From positions 2,851,564-2,915,563 of the forward strand of contig NZ_CP093302.1 in the NCBI RefSeq assembly GCF_024362765.1: a stretch of DNA of 64,000 nucleotides, given 5' to 3'. The notes below the pieces were generated by a model. It saw nothing but the letters and a program-made list of their open reading frames with translations, had not been told where the DNA came from and made no database searches. The position numbers and the translations under genes are program-made. Every line of letters begins with the position of its first letter. The stretch's first letter is position 1. Positions 1 through 8,208 of this stretch are shown here, one piece after another. Source of the DNA: Alkalihalobacillus sp. LMS6 (GTDB lineage Bacteria; Bacillota; Bacilli; Bacillales; Bacillaceae_D).

Positions 1-194
1 TTCAAGTAAACTCTAAAATGGAAACAAATATTGAAGGCGTTTATGCAGCAGGAGACGTGAGCACATACGATGGAAAAGTAAAGCTCATTGCAACCGGGTT
101 CGGTGAAGCACCAACAGCTGTTAATAACGCAAAAGTATACATTGACCCTAAAGCGCGCGTTTTTCCAGGTCACTCCACAAGTATATTTGAATAA
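1..194 (+). CDS. yumC: Ferredoxin/flavodoxin-NADP+ reductase, C-terminal end (partial)
   Basis: Only the last ~63 codons are present; the frame enters at base 3 and stops with TAA at 192-194. The peptide carries the FAD-binding motif GVYAAGDV followed by [16 protein letters not shown] and ends GHSTSIFE, typical of the YumC/thioredoxin-reductase-like ferredoxin-NADP reductases of Firmicutes, which pass electrons between NADPH and ferredoxin or flavodoxin in the cytoplasm. It converges on mtlD. YumC lies near the yut genes in B. subtilis, which agrees with what follows here. The family call is firm; the N-terminal two thirds lie outside the window. Confidence 0.85.
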   Translation, partial: QVNSKMETNIEGVYAAGDVSTYDGKVKLIATGFGEAPTAVNNAKVYIDPKARVFPGHSTSIFE

Positions 195-195
195 G

Positions 196-238
196 AAAAA
201 GCTCGTACATAGAATGTAATCTATGCACGAGCTTTTTT
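196..238. terminator. Bidirectional terminator between yumC and mtlD
   Basis: An inverted repeat (AAAAAGCTCGT-CATAGA / TCTATG-ACGAGCTTTTTT) with a 6-nt loop and T-runs on both strands sits between the two convergent genes. Confidence 0.9.
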
Positions 239-242
239 ATTT

Positions 243-1370
243 TTATAGACGTTTCTTTAACAAATGCACGAGAGGATGAGCGTCTTCTAACCCTGTAATG
301 CTCGTAAACGCGCCAATATAGCCTTTATCCGCGATTAATTGCTTAAGCTTTACGCTTTCCTCATCTGTCTCATCGTAAAAGCGTAAGGCGTCATAAATCG
401 TTTCTACAAGGGACTCTGGATGAAGCCCTTTTTCAGCTAATGCTTTTGCTGGCTTCACAAGTCGATCGTTTAGCCCTAATTTACGTATCGGTCCTCGACC
501 GACACGGTTCACCTTATCTTCTAAATAAGGATTTTCAAAGCGCGAAATGATTTTATCAATATAAGCTTCTTGTTCTTCTGCATCAAATCCATGATCCTCA
601 ACTAAAATTGCTTTTGTTTCATTTAATGCACCGCGCACACGGTGTTTAATGTAATCTTGAGCCAACGCTTCCTTAATGGTCTCAATTCCTGCTTGAAAAC
701 CAGCATATGAAGCAACCGCGTGACCGGTGTTAACAGTGAAAAGCTTTCTTTCAATAAACGGCGCTAAGTCTTGTACACGTTTTGCTTCACCTAAAGAAAT
801 CGATTCACCTTTTAATGAAGGCTCTTCGACAACCCATTCAAAAAAGGGCTCTACGGTTACAGACAACACATCATCAGACTGCACATTTGGCACAATTCGA
901 TCGACAGCAGCATCCGCAAAACCAGTATACGCACTTACTGTTTCCCATTCATCTGCGCTTAACTGTGAGACAACGGCTTCTTTTAATTGAGAAGTAGCTC
1001 GTATCGCATTTTCACAAGCAATGACGTTCACAGGCTTAGTTGAAGTCCGCGCCAAAAGTCCTTTTGCAATTGTTCCTGCAAGCATTGGCAAAATATGTGG
1101 CCCAACTGCTGTTGTGATAATATCTGCTTGCGCAATCGCATCTAATACGCCAGCCTCGTTTGTTTTGCTGTTAATGCCAGAGACGTTTTTCACAGTGAAT
1201 GAGTGGTTTTGTTCACCGACAACTTGAACATCATAGTGACCACGTTCATTTAATGCATCAATGACGGCATCATTCACATCCACAAACTGAACTTGATAGC
1301 CCGCATCAGCTAATAAAGCGCCAATAAATCCTCTTCCTATATTACCCGCACCAAAGTGAACAGCATTCAT
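243..1370 (-). CDS. mtlD: Mannitol-1-phosphate 5-dehydrogenase
   Basis: Oxidises mannitol-1-phosphate to fructose-6-phosphate with NAD+, the step after PTS uptake. The 375-residue protein opens with the Rossmann motif FGAGNIGRGF (residues 6-15) and has the family segment NTGHAVASYAG in its second half; length is normal for MtlD. Its ATG overlaps the TAA of mtlF by one base (TAATG), so it is translationally coupled as the last gene of mtlA-mtlR-mtlF-mtlD. Regulation is expected through MtlR at the mtlA promoter. Confidence 0.96.
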   Translation of the reverse strand: MNAVHFGAGNIGRGFIGALLADAGYQVQFVDVNDAVIDALNERGHYDVQVVGEQNHSFTVKNVSGINSKTNEAGVLDAIAQADIITTAVGPHILPMLAGTIAKGLLARTSTKPVNVIACENAIRATSQLKEAVVSQLSADEWETVSAYTGFADAAVDRIVPNVQSDDVLSVTVEPFFEWVVEEPSLKGESISLGEAKRVQDLAPFIERKLFTVNTGHAVASYAGFQAGIETIKEALAQDYIKHRVRGALNETKAILVEDHGFDAEEQEAYIDKIISRFENPYLEDKVNRVGRGPIRKLGLNDRLVKPAKALAEKGLHPESLVETIYDALRFYDETDEESVKLKQLIADKGYIGAFTSITGLEDAHPLVHLLKKRL

Positions 1371-1801
1371 TATTCAGCAACCTCTGAGAAGAAATCAAGG
1401 ACGTCTTTTTCTGAAGTCGCTTTTAATAATTCGCGTACATTTTCTTCTTCTGAACAAGCAATCGCAATTTGCGAAAGAATTGCTAAATGCTCGTCTCCTT
1501 TTCCTGCAATCCCAATAACAAGCTGAACAGGATTTCCGTTCCAATCCAGTTCTTCATCAAGCAATTGAATCGATAGTCCAGAAGAACGTACTTCGTCTCT
1601 TGCATCTTCTGTTCCGTGAGGGATTGCTAAAAGGTTACCCATATACGTCGATGTCACTTCTTCTCTTTCAAACATTTTATCGATGTAGTTTTCGCTAATG
1701 TACCCTTGCTCAGCAAGAATTTCTCCAGCTTGACGAATCGCCTCTTCTTTTGAACTTACTTTAACGTTTAATCGGATGTTTTCTTCTTTTAAAATACTCA
1801 T
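1370..1801 (-). CDS. mtlF: Mannitol-specific PTS enzyme IIA
   Basis: Cytoplasmic IIA phosphocarrier that moves phosphate from HPr to the IIB domain(s) of MtlA. At 143 residues it is a stand-alone IIA of the mannitol/fructose family; the phosphorylated histidine is visible as His62 in LAIPHGTED. The start ATG overlaps the mtlR stop (ATGA, 1798-1801) and its own stop overlaps mtlD, so the three genes are coupled. It must serve an MtlA that has two IIB domains, which makes its phosphoryl-transfer partner unusual here. Confidence 0.95.
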   Translation of the reverse strand: MSILKEENIRLNVKVSSKEEAIRQAGEILAEQGYISENYIDKMFEREEVTSTYMGNLLAIPHGTEDARDEVRSSGLSIQLLDEELDWNGNPVQLVIGIAGKGDEHLAILSQIAIACSEEENVRELLKATSEKDVLDFFSEVAE

Positions 1802-3864
1802 GTTGTATCGACTCCTTCATTTATAAATCTGATTAAAAATGTTTTGCTTTTTTCTTCGAGCAACGATTTAATTTCTGCTATCGATTCCTCTTTAAACAAT
1901 CTCGTTTGTTCTTCTGATTCAATCAATAAGATACTTAAATAACTCATATAAGCTAATTGTTGCTCTGTTAATTGAATCGGTGCGAGCATAAGGACCATTC
2001 TGGTGATCTCTTCATTCTCACCAGCCATTGATTGGACCGTTACTGGGGTCGTCAAAGTTAGTATCCCAAATACAGGCGCAATTATATCCGCTGTTCTCGT
2101 ATGATATAGCGCTAACCCTGAACCTGGAATGGCTAAACCTCCGAGCGCTTCTCTTTCTTGTAGCGACGACAGAACACGCTCTTTCTTTTTAACCTTCCCC
2201 TTTTCTTCCAACTGGCCAATAATCATTTCAAGTCCGTCTTCAACGGAAGAAACGTCACAATGAAAAATAGAATCAAGCACTTGTTCAATGTACAAGCTCA
2301 TATTAATAATTTCTTTCATGGAAGTTACGGTACTTCCGTCTTTTTTAGGTGGAAGGTTGAGCATAGGCCTTTGTTCATTATGACTATTGAGATACGTCTG
2401 AATCATGGTCACTTCATTGTCTGTTAATACCGGACTAACATGAATCGCCTGTCGCTTTTGTTCATTCAAACGAACCGTTGATAAAAATAAGTCAAACGAA
2501 TGAGGGTCATATTGATCAAGCTCCAACATCGAAGCGAGAGTGATAGACGTAACTTCAGGGAATTCATCACGAATTCGGCTTGATAACATTCTCGCTGAAC
2601 CAATACCGCTTGAACAGACGACCAGCGCCCGCAAAGAGTGGCGGTTTTTCTTGCGTGTCATAGCTGCGCCAAAATGAAGCGTCAAGAATCCAATTTCTTC
2701 ATCAGGTAACACGATCGGCGCAAACACTTTATTCGCCTTTTCTTTGGTCGTCTCAAAAAGTTCGTTATAGTCCGCTTTAATTTGCTCTAACAGCGGGTTG
2801 TGAATTTTCATTTGTTGCTCAACCCGGTAAATCGTCGGGCGTAAATGCGCCATCAACCCTTGAAAAAACGATGGATCACTAAAGGTCATCTGTAACGCTA
2901 CTTCCATTTCGCGAATAAATGCTTTTACACGATAGGAAAGCTCTGGATTCCCCTTCACTAATGTTTCTTCAAAAGGCTGCGACGTTCGTGTCCCTCGAAG
3001 ATGCATGATCAAGTAACCAATCTCTTCTTTTGGAATATGAACGGAAAATGTTCGCTCAAGTGCACGAGCAAGCTTTTGTGCCAATGGCACCACTTCTTTC
3101 TCTCGCTCCAGCACTTCGAGTTGTCCAGCATCCATTTGAATCTTCTCACCTTGACGAATTCGTTCAACCGCTAATGTGATATGAACCACGAGCGCAACAT
3201 AGGATTGATCTGTTAATCGTTCTAATGACTCTGCTTGTAATTCAGACAACGTTAGTTGGACACTTCGAATTGTTTGCAAATCCACAAAATGAAGCAGTCG
3301 ATTGGCAACTTCTTGCTGTAGGTCTTTCGAAAAAACAGCTTGATAAAACGTTTCTTCCGTTAAATGTTCAGATAAAACAGCTGACATTGCGCGGCGGATA
3401 GACGTTTCATTCCCAACAGCCTCAATTCCGAAACCTCTTTTCCGGACAAGCTCAATTCCAAATCGCTCTAGCCACTCACTCGCTTTGTAGAGATCCGAAC
3501 TAACCGTTGCAACGGCAACATTTAAATCTTTTGCTAATGTATAAAGCTTTATTGGTTCTTTTGCATCGAGCAAGCTTGCAATCAGTAAGCTTATTCGTTC
3601 TTGAGCGGTGAAGTCGTTTTGAACTCCTTCGGATAATCTTTCAAGCAGCTGCTGCTTTTGTTCTTCGTTTCCAACAATCTTTAAGTGTGGCTTCCTTTGC
3701 AACTGTAGGTGTTGGTTCGCAAGTGTCTTTTCTAGTTGTTTAAGATCACGCTGGACGGTACGCAAACTAACTGATGCCGCATCCGAAAGCTGCTTCATGT
3801 CGATTCCAGATTCATGATCGATTAACACCCTTAATAGCAAACGCTCTCTCGCCGTTAAGAACAC
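1798..3864 (-). CDS. mtlR: Mannitol operon transcriptional activator MtlR
   Basis: PRD-type activator of about 689 residues. In order it shows an N-terminal helix-turn-helix (around residues 15-45, with SLRTVQRDLKQLE), a second winged region, two PTS regulation domains (the second containing IGYLIMHLRGTR and IGFLTLHFGAAM), a IIB(Gat)-like domain with ALVVCSSGIGSARML, and a C-terminal IIA-like domain. Phosphorylation of the PRD and PTS-like residues tunes activity in B. subtilis and Geobacillus MtlR. I chose GTG at 3864 (reading MFLTARERL) because GGAGG lies 8 nt ahead of it; an in-frame ATG at 3879 overlaps that Shine-Dalgarno. Placement between mtlA and mtlF within one operon differs from B. 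subtilis, where mtlR is apart. Confidence 0.93.
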   Translation of the reverse strand: MFLTARERLLLRVLIDHESGIDMKQLSDAASVSLRTVQRDLKQLEKTLANQHLQLQRKPHLKIVGNEEQKQQLLERLSEGVQNDFTAQERISLLIASLLDAKEPIKLYTLAKDLNVAVATVSSDLYKASEWLERFGIELVRKRGFGIEAVGNETSIRRAMSAVLSEHLTEETFYQAVFSKDLQQEVANRLLHFVDLQTIRSVQLTLSELQAESLERLTDQSYVALVVHITLAVERIRQGEKIQMDAGQLEVLEREKEVVPLAQKLARALERTFSVHIPKEEIGYLIMHLRGTRTSQPFEETLVKGNPELSYRVKAFIREMEVALQMTFSDPSFFQGLMAHLRPTIYRVEQQMKIHNPLLEQIKADYNELFETTKEKANKVFAPIVLPDEEIGFLTLHFGAAMTRKKNRHSLRALVVCSSGIGSARMLSSRIRDEFPEVTSITLASMLELDQYDPHSFDLFLSTVRLNEQKRQAIHVSPVLTDNEVTMIQTYLNSHNEQRPMLNLPPKKDGSTVTSMKEIINMSLYIEQVLDSIFHCDVSSVEDGLEMIIGQLEEKGKVKKKERVLSSLQEREALGGLAIPGSGLALYHTRTADIIAPVFGILTLTTPVTVQSMAGENEEITRMVLMLAPIQLTEQQLAYMSYLSILLIESEEQTRLFKEESIAEIKSLLEEKSKTFLIRFINEGVDTT

Positions 3865-3889
3865 ATAAAAAACCTCCATCTAAAGCAGG

Positions 3890-3913
3890 AAGCATCCCTA
3901 GAGTTAGGGATGC
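3890..3913 (-). other. Hairpin between mtlA and mtlR
   Basis: GCATCCCTAACTCTAGGGATGC forms an 8-bp stem in the 40-nt gap after the mtlA stop. No U-run follows, so it is more likely a processing or mRNA-stabilising hairpin (or a leaky terminator) that sets different levels for mtlA and mtlR than a full terminator. Confidence 0.6.
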
Positions 3914-3919
3914 CAATTT

Positions 3920-5644
3920 TTATTTCAAGCGTTCAATTAACTCATCATACTTCGGACTGTTCATGAAGTTTTCTACGGAGATATGTTCAGCATCAGGTAA
4001 CTTCTGCTTCGCACGTTCCGTTAAATCTCTATGGGTAATGACAATGTCAGCATCCGATGGGATGGAATTAATCGCTGTATTCGATACATGAATACCCTCG
4101 ATATTTGCTTTCTTAAACTTATTTTTTAGTAAAGAAGCACCCATCGCACTAGAGCCCATTCCAGCGTCACATGCAAAAATAATTTTATCGACATCTGCTT
4201 GGACCGCTTCGGCTTTCACTGTCTCATCTGCCGAGGTGCCACCTTTTAAATCTTCAATGATTTCATTGTAGCGCGGGCTATTCATAAAGTTGTCTACTGA
4301 TACATGAATGGCAGACGGATTTTTTTGCTTCGCACGTTCCGTTAAGTCCTTATGGGTAATCACAAGGTCTGCGCTATCAGGAATATTGCTAATCGATGTA
4401 TTTGCAACCGATACCCCATCAATTCCTGCTTTCTTCACGCGATCTTTCATGATCGATGCGCCCATCGCACTTGAACCCATTCCAGCATCACATGCAAAGA
4501 TAATGGATGAAACATTCGCGTAACCAGTTGCTTGTGACTCACCTGCATCAGCAATGACAGATGATTTCTTTCCTTTCATGTCTTGCATTTTTGCTTGCGC
4601 GTCTTCAATGTTGTCATCTTCGCCTTTTTTATCGAAGCGGAAAATAATCATTGAAATTAAGAAAGAAACAACTGTTGCAGTTATTACAGAAAGGATAACG
4701 CCTAAATAATCTGTAGCAGATGGATAGGTCAAGAGTAATATTGAAATAATACTCCCTGGTGACGGTATACTTTGCAAACCTGCTTCAAATAATGTTAAAA
4801 CAAAAATACCGGACATCCCACCACCAATGGCAGAAAGAATAAGTAAAGGTTTCATTAGTACATAAGGGAAATAAATCTCATGAATGCCCCCAACGAAATG
4901 AATTAATCCAGCACCGTATGATGAAGCTCTTGCAGCTCCTTTTCCAAATACCATAAATGCTATTAAAATACCTAGACCGGGACCAGGATTTGCTTCCAAC
5001 AAGAACAACATCGATTTACCAAGTTCATTGGCTTGATTGATTGCAATAGGCCCAATAATACCGTGATTAATTGCGTTATTGAGAAACAAAATTTTCGCTG
5101 GTTCAATAAATAATGACACTAGCGGCAATAATCCCCATTGAATCATTGCATTCACTCCGGTACCTAGAGCAGTAGTTAAACCTGATACAATTGGTCCTAC
5201 TGCAAAAGACCCAAATACAGCTACAACTGCGCCTAAAATACCAGCTGAGAAGTTATTAATTAACATCTCGAAACCATTCGGAATACGATCTTCCATAAAT
5301 TGATCAAACTTTTTGATGACATACCCACCGAGCGGACCCATAATCATCGCGCCAATAAACATTGGATCGTCTGCAGCAACTATAACCCCCATTGCTGCTG
5401 TTGCACCAACTACTCCACCACGAAAATCATGAATAAGTCGTCCACCTGCAAATGCAATTAATAAAGGCAATAAGTATGTGACCATTGGTCCTACAAAATT
5501 ATTTAAAAATTCCCATTCAGTAGGAACGGCAATCGCAGTTATTAAACCCCAGGCAATAAACGCGCCAATGTTTGGCATAATCATACTACTTAAATTACTC
5601 CCAAACTTTTGTACGCGGGACCGAATGCTTTTTTTCTCGGCCAT
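3920..5644 (-). CDS. mtlA: Mannitol PTS permease IIC-IIB-IIB (duplicated IIB)
   Basis: Imports and phosphorylates mannitol. Residues 1 to about 345 form the membrane-spanning IIC domain, including the GGIHEIYFPYVL segment that holds the IIC signature. After a linker come two IIB domains. Each has the phospho-cysteine loop FACDAGMGSSAMGAS, with the cysteines at residues 385 and 492, and each ends in a VENFMNSPKYDELIERL-like stretch. B. subtilis MtlA is about 478 residues with one IIB; this protein has 574, the surplus being exactly one IIB. The two copies are clearly related but diverged (roughly two thirds identical by eye), so the duplication is not recent. First gene of the operon; strong RBS TAGGAGG. 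Confidence 0.95.
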   Translation of the reverse strand: MAEKKSIRSRVQKFGSNLSSMIMPNIGAFIAWGLITAIAVPTEWEFLNNFVGPMVTYLLPLLIAFAGGRLIHDFRGGVVGATAAMGVIVAADDPMFIGAMIMGPLGGYVIKKFDQFMEDRIPNGFEMLINNFSAGILGAVVAVFGSFAVGPIVSGLTTALGTGVNAMIQWGLLPLVSLFIEPAKILFLNNAINHGIIGPIAINQANELGKSMLFLLEANPGPGLGILIAFMVFGKGAARASSYGAGLIHFVGGIHEIYFPYVLMKPLLILSAIGGGMSGIFVLTLFEAGLQSIPSPGSIISILLLTYPSATDYLGVILSVITATVVSFLISMIIFRFDKKGEDDNIEDAQAKMQDMKGKKSSVIADAGESQATGYANVSSIIFACDAGMGSSAMGASIMKDRVKKAGIDGVSVANTSISNIPDSADLVITHKDLTERAKQKNPSAIHVSVDNFMNSPRYNEIIEDLKGGTSADETVKAEAVQADVDKIIFACDAGMGSSAMGASLLKNKFKKANIEGIHVSNTAINSIPSDADIVITHRDLTERAKQKLPDAEHISVENFMNSPKYDELIERLK

Positions 5645-5680
5645 CGTATTTCCTCCTATTCGTGTATATACTTTAATTCA

Positions 5681-5709
5681 ATCTTATCCACCTATAGCGT
5701 GCCCTTCAA
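5681..5709 (-). promoter_or_regulatory. mtlA promoter (sigma-A type)
   Basis: Reading the minus strand, TTGAAG (5704-5709) and TAAGAT (5681-5686) are separated by 17 nt, about 40 nt upstream of the mtlA start. Confidence 0.65.
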
Positions 5710-5726
5710 TAAAAGGAAAATACAAT

Positions 5727-5748
5727 TTCGTCGCAGCGCTTGCGACAA
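5727..5748 (-). promoter_or_regulatory. Inverted repeat upstream of mtlA, candidate MtlR operator
   Basis: TTGTCGCA-AGCGC-TGCGACGAA lies about 20 bp upstream of the -35 element. It resembles the published MtlR site pattern TTGNCACA-N4-TGTGNCAA with A-to-G changes in both arms, and the position fits an activator. The core also partly fits a CcpA cre site, but four consensus positions fail. Confidence 0.55.
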
Positions 5749-5859
5749 TATTGATTTTAAGGATATTCTTTTATAATGGAAGAAACTGTTTACATCTTGA
5801 TTGTTTTGCTTAATCGGTGCATACTTACTAAGGATATTGAATTAGGGGGATTTACATCA

Positions 5860-6684
5860 ATGAAAAAACTTATTTTTCCTTCTTTACTTGCAACAACTTT
5901 TCTCGTCGCTTGCGGATCTGATGAAACAGAAGAGACAAGCGGAAATGAAGCTTGGAATGCGATTCAAGAGTCTGGAACGATGACGGTTGCCACAGCGGGA
6001 ACGTTGTTTCCAACGTCGTATCATTCTGAAGATGATGTATTAACGGGGTACGAAGTTGAACTTGTAAGAGAAATTGCTGCTCTTCTTGATGTTGAAGTTG
6101 AGTTCGAGGAAATTGGCGTAGATACGATGACACAAGCGTTAAACAGTGGTCGCGTTCACCTTGCTGCTAACAGCTTAGCCATTACCGAGGAGCGAGAAGA
6201 AAACTTTGATTTTTCCACACCGTATAAATACTCATTTGGAAGTGCGATTGTTCGAGAAGATGATTTATCAGGAATTGAATCTCTTGAAGATTTAGATGGG
6301 AAAATTGCGCTTGGCGCAATGAACACGACTTATATGCAAAAAGCGGAAGAATACGGAGCCACACCTACCTATTTTGATAATGTGACAAACGATGTTTATT
6401 TGCGCGCTGTTGAAAATGGACAAGGCGATGTGGTTTTGAACGATTATTATCTTCAATCCATTACCGTGAATCATCTTTCCGATATAAATGTTCAAATTCA
6501 TCCGACCTTATTCTATGACCCAAGCGAACAAGGGATGATGATGGCGAAGGACGAGCCTCTTTTGCTAGAAGCCGTGAACGATGCATTAACGCAATTATTG
6601 GATGATGGTACAGCGACAGCCCTTTCAGAAGAATTTTTTGAAGGCTACGATGTAACTGAACTTCCAGATATTGATTTTGAATAA
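5860..6684 (+). CDS. Amino-acid ABC transporter substrate-binding lipoprotein
   Basis: A family-3 (polar amino acid type) solute-binding protein of 274 residues. The start at 5860 gives a lipoprotein signal with the lipobox LVAC at residues 14-17 and follows AGGGGGA. The mature part begins the binding fold with MTVATAGTLFPTSY and contains TGYEVELVREIA, usual for this family. The sequence is strongly acidic, as expected for an extracytoplasmic protein at high pH or salt. The permease follows after 17 nt, but no ATPase gene is adjacent, so it must share one encoded elsewhere. The substrate cannot be read from sequence. Confidence 0.9.
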   Translation: MKKLIFPSLLATTFLVACGSDETEETSGNEAWNAIQESGTMTVATAGTLFPTSYHSEDDVLTGYEVELVREIAALLDVEVEFEEIGVDTMTQALNSGRVHLAANSLAITEEREENFDFSTPYKYSFGSAIVREDDLSGIESLEDLDGKIALGAMNTTYMQKAEEYGATPTYFDNVTNDVYLRAVENGQGDVVLNDYYLQSITVNHLSDINVQIHPTLFYDPSEQGMMMAKDEPLLLEAVNDALTQLLDDGTATALSEEFFEGYDVTELPDIDFE

Positions 6685-6701
6685 TAAAGGAATGTTCATC
6701 T

Positions 6702-7376
6702 ATGAGTTCATTTGACCTTACGCTAGCAATTGAATCATTCCCGTTCATTTTAAAAGGTTTGCAGTATACAATGCTCGTCGCTGTTGTCAGTATGCTCATT
6801 GCCATGGTATTAGGGTTATTTTTAGCATTCGGCCGTATGTCTCCCCGTAGATATGTTCGATGGCCGAGCATGCTTTTTATATCGTTTAATCGTGGTGTGC
6901 CGATACTTGTGCTTCTCTTTTTACTTTATGCTGCTTTGCCGGAGCTTGGCTTAAGTTTAAGTGCTGTTGCCGCTGCAATTGTTGCGTTTAGTTTAAATAC
7001 GTCTGCATATATTGCAGAAGTGAATCGCTCAGCACTTTCATCGGTTTCTTATGGCCAGCAAGAAGCTGCTGCTGCTTTAGGATTAAGAAAATGGCAAGCC
7101 ATGCGCTACATTATTTTGCCACAAGCGATTCGGATTGCCTTGCCACCATTGAGCAACGTCTTTTTAACATTAATTAAATCAACGTCGATTGCGTCTACGA
7201 TTGCCTTACCTGAATTAATGTATCAAGCTCGAATCATTGGCGGTCGGGAATTTAACTATTTAACCGTTATTGTCGTCGCAGCACTCATTTACTGGGGCGT
7301 CTGTTCGCTGCTTGCTTGGTTACAGCGGTATCTAGAAAAACGTTATAACCATTATTTAGAGCCAGAAAAAAAATAA
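6702..7376 (+). CDS. Amino-acid ABC transporter permease
   Basis: Inner-membrane permease of the HisM/GlnP type, 224 residues with about five membrane helices. The EAA loop is visible as QEAAAALGLRKWQAMRYIILPQA near residues 120-140, the contact site for the ATPase. It is transcribed with the lipoprotein upstream and is followed by a strong terminator, so the operon contains only these two components. Family assignment is sure; substrate unknown. Confidence 0.92.
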   Translation: MSSFDLTLAIESFPFILKGLQYTMLVAVVSMLIAMVLGLFLAFGRMSPRRYVRWPSMLFISFNRGVPILVLLFLLYAALPELGLSLSAVAAAIVAFSLNTSAYIAEVNRSALSSVSYGQQEAAAALGLRKWQAMRYIILPQAIRIALPPLSNVFLTLIKSTSIASTIALPELMYQARIIGGREFNYLTVIVVAALIYWGVCSLLAWLQRYLEKRYNHYLEPEKK

Positions 7377-7409
7377 GAACCGAAGACAAGCGTCTTCGGT
7401 TCTTTCTTT
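7377..7409. terminator. Terminator after the amino-acid ABC operon
   Basis: GAACCGAAGAC-AAGC-GTCTTCGGTTC, an 11-bp perfect stem, then TTTCTTT. It lies between convergent genes. Confidence 0.9.
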
Positions 7410-7761
7410 AACAATTTTCCGGTGTACCTGCGTTGGTAGCGGTTCTGAAAGAAGAGCCACATCCACAGTTGGCAATGGCGTTTGGATTATCAATAGTAAA
7501 TCCGCCGCCCATCATATTTTGTTTATAATCAATCACTAATCCTTTAATGATCGGTTCACTTTCCTGATCCACTAAAATATCGAGTCCATTGACTTGGAAT
7601 TGTATGTCGCTCTCTGCTTTTTCATCGTCAAAACCCATGCCATAGGAAAGACCAGAACAGCCTCCGCCTTGTACACCGATTCGTAACATTAATGAATCGT
7701 CGCCTTCGTCTTTCTTCATTGAAAGAATTTGCGCTGCCGCTGCATCTGTTAGAGTAATCAT
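7408..7761 (-). CDS. HesB/IscA-type iron-sulfur carrier (SufA/ErpA-like, YutM)
   Basis: A-type Fe-S carrier of 117 residues that would accept clusters from the SufBCD scaffold and pass them to apoproteins. The three conserved cysteines are present: Cys35 in GGGCSGLSYG and two in NCGCGSSF near the C-terminus. The protein adds a short tail ending PENC, which gives an extra terminal cysteine. It is monocistronic. It corresponds by position to B. subtilis yutM, adjacent to the yut genes, and complements the suf operon found later in this window. Confidence 0.92.
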   Translation of the reverse strand: MITLTDAAAAQILSMKKDEGDDSLMLRIGVQGGGCSGLSYGMGFDDEKAESDIQFQVNGLDILVDQESEPIIKGLVIDYKQNMMGGGFTIDNPNAIANCGCGSSFRTATNAGTPENC

Positions 7762-7825
7762 GTTCGTGCCTCCCTTATTATCTTTCCTATAGTATAGACC
7801 TTTTCATTTTGATACTCAAGTCATA

Positions 7826-7996
7826 CTACTTAATTGGACATTGGCCTTTGCGCATTAAATCATTATGTATATCATCAATTTGTTCACTATATGTGAGGAC
7901 AAGAGGATGGTTTAATCCATGTCGCTTAGCTGCTAGTAACATCTCTTGGCGTAACAATTCTAACTTATCCAAACATCGATCATGCCGTGTTTTCAA
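7826..7996 (-). CDS. Spo0E-like aspartyl-phosphate phosphatase (small)
   Basis: A 56-residue ORF starting at TTG (7994-7996), 9 nt after GGAGG. The product is two amphipathic helices: CLDKLELLRQEMLLAAKRHG then LNHPLVLTYSEQIDDIHNDL. This matches the Spo0E family pattern (LRxxMxxxAxxxGLxxPxVLxxSxxLDxL), with SEQID in place of the usual SQELD signature. Spo0E-family proteins dephosphorylate Spo0A~P and so restrain sporulation. It stands alone between the Fe-S carrier gene and mqnE. Fold and family are likely; catalytic activity is uncertain because the signature is altered. Confidence 0.75.
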   Translation of the reverse strand: MKTRHDRCLDKLELLRQEMLLAAKRHGLNHPLVLTYSEQIDDIHNDLMRKGQCPIK

Positions 7997-8110
7997 TTTT
8001 ACTTACCTCCAAGATTATAAGTATTCACCACCCTGTATATTACCTCGGTCAAGCATGATGTTTCAATATGTCATTCTGCTTATTTTCTCTTTATGATCGT
8101 TTGTCGTTCC

Positions 8111-8139
8111 TTTCATTCTTAAATATGTAGTAGTATAAT
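8111..8139 (+). promoter_or_regulatory. Probable mqnE promoter
   Basis: TATAAT at 8134-8139 with a weak -35 (TTTCAT, 8111-8116) at 17 nt; about 70 nt upstream of mqnE. Confidence 0.45.
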
Positions 8140-8208
8140 AGAATACGTGATCAACTAATAGACTTCGTTCGATGCATCAAGCGATGTTGTTAAAGGAGGA
8201 ATCCGAAG

